Source: Soonwooa sp032078105 (GTDB lineage: Bacteria; Bacteroidota; Bacteroidia; Flavobacteriales; Weeksellaceae). Taken from it: a stretch of 64,000 nucleotides of DNA. The translations under genes were made by a program, and so were the position numbers. Positions 63,682 to 64,000 of this stretch are shown piece by piece (the stretch's first letter is position 1; every line of letters begins with the position of its first letter). Under the pieces are notes generated by a model. That model was not told where the DNA came from. It did no database searches and was given only the letters and a program-made list of their open reading frames with translations. The DNA is taken from assembly GCA_046269235.1 (NCBI GenBank), contig JBJZOS010000007.1, forward strand, positions 62,001 through 126,000, given 5' to 3'.

Positions 63682-64000
63682 ATGATGATCCGTGAAAAAC
63701 TACTACAATTTCTGTGGAGTACAAAACTCTTTAGCTCCCATGATTTTGTTTGCACAAAGGGTTTTCCGATTGAAATAATTAATTATGGAAAATGGAATTA
63801 TGACCAAGGGCCCGATTTTTCTTTAGCGAAGATTAAATATCAAAACACCACTTTTGTAGGAAACATCGAAGTGCATGTTAAAAGTTCGGATTGGCATCTT
63901 CATCAACATGAAAAAAGTGATCATTATGATTCTTTAATTCTTCACGTTGTCTATTTTGATGATTGTGATATCGATAGTTTAAAACAAAAAAACATCCCTT
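63682..64000 (+). CDS. DUF2851-family protein (5' part)
   Basis: Starts at one of two adjacent ATGs (63682 or 63685) with MMIREKLLQFLWSTKLFSSH and runs off the end of the window after about 106 codons. The motif GKWNYDQGPDFSLAKIKYQN and VGNIEVHVKSSDWHLHQHEK are diagnostic of DUF2851, a Bacteroidota family with a PD-(D/E)XK-nuclease-like look (IEVH, HxxDxxY-type residues). Function unknown. The rest of the gene, about 300 further codons, lies outside. Confidence 0.9.
   Translation, partial: MMIREKLLQFLWSTKLFSSHDFVCTKGFPIEIINYGKWNYDQGPDFSLAKIKYQNTTFVGNIEVHVKSSDWHLHQHEKSDHYDSLILHVVYFDDCDIDSLKQKNIP

Noticed and set aside
1..64000. Prophage, intact insertion sequence, integrative element or toxin-antitoxin system
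   Set aside because: No transposase, integrase, phage structural gene, terminal inverted repeat pair or recognisable toxin was found. The YwqK-like repeat protein at 21.2 kb is exported and has no toxin neighbour.

Overview
The window looks like chromosomal DNA from a flavobacterium of the Chryseobacterium/Weeksellaceae type. This is inferred from several things: low GC, a SusC/SusD pair, a type IX secretion C-terminal signal, a Bacteroidota-type LptD, bacillithiol synthesis (BshA), DUF4292/DUF4254/DUF2851 families, and many promoters with the Bacteroidota -7 element TAnnTTTG. I see no phage, intact insertion sequence, CRISPR array or replication origin. The species cannot be named from the sequence alone.

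Layout. 1-6.1 kb: a GT-C-like membrane protein, a leucine-rich-repeat T9SS cargo protein, pncB and a Bacteroidota GlmU-family sugar nucleotidyltransferase; GC-rich patches lie on both sides of pncB. 6.4-10.9 kb: a SusC/SusD nutrient-uptake pair whose susC carries a one-base frameshift. 11.1-12.7 kb: three decayed genes in a row (ECF sigma factor, YciI-like, DUF1572). 12.8-18.4 kb: two membrane proteins of unknown role, RidA, LptD and a divergent cell-wall amidase. 18.4-19.7 kb: tRNA-Glu followed by two near-identical copies of a promoter/rpsT/tRNA-Glu/terminator unit. 19.9-28.6 kb: a three-gene surface or periplasmic cluster ending in a 2041-residue alpha-2-macroglobulin with a TonB-plug-like insert. 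28.7-40.3 kb: aroQ, a two-component system facing an outer-membrane beta-barrel gene, a lone AAA+ ATPase, an M1 peptidase, an FKBP lipoprotein and ClpB. 40.7-49 kb: paaG-paaI, a decayed DUF4153/4173-type membrane gene, a lipoprotein, a second M1 peptidase, a 2,4-dienoyl-CoA-reductase-like SDR and a decayed Crp/Fnr regulator. 49-54.8 kb: lysoplasmalogenase-like protein, dihydroorotase, a decayed and deleted GH92 mannosidase, a flippase and a sugar-nucleotide transferase. 54.9-59.2 kb: a tight envelope operon (DUF4292, EnvC-like, TatA, DUF4254, lipoprotein, then ribA). 59.2-64 kb: lipoprotein, GH3 hexosaminidase, BshA, methyltransferase and the start of a DUF2851 gene that runs off the end.

Functional picture. 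Most intact genes serve housekeeping metabolism (NAD salvage, pyrimidine, shikimate, riboflavin, bacillithiol), proteostasis (ClpB, FKBP, M1 peptidases) and envelope building (LptD, amidase, EnvC-like, flippase, nucleotidyltransferases, NagZ-like GH3). The broken genes are the accessory kind: nutrient uptake, glycan degradation and transcriptional regulators. At least six genes in this one window are broken, several by nonsense mutations and internal deletions as well as frameshifts. That points to genuine gene decay in this lineage. Isolated single-base A/T-tract frameshifts such as the one in susC could still be sequencing errors.

The most unusual items are the rpsT/tRNA-Glu tandem duplication, the plug-like segment inside the alpha-2-macroglobulin, and the density and type of pseudogenes.
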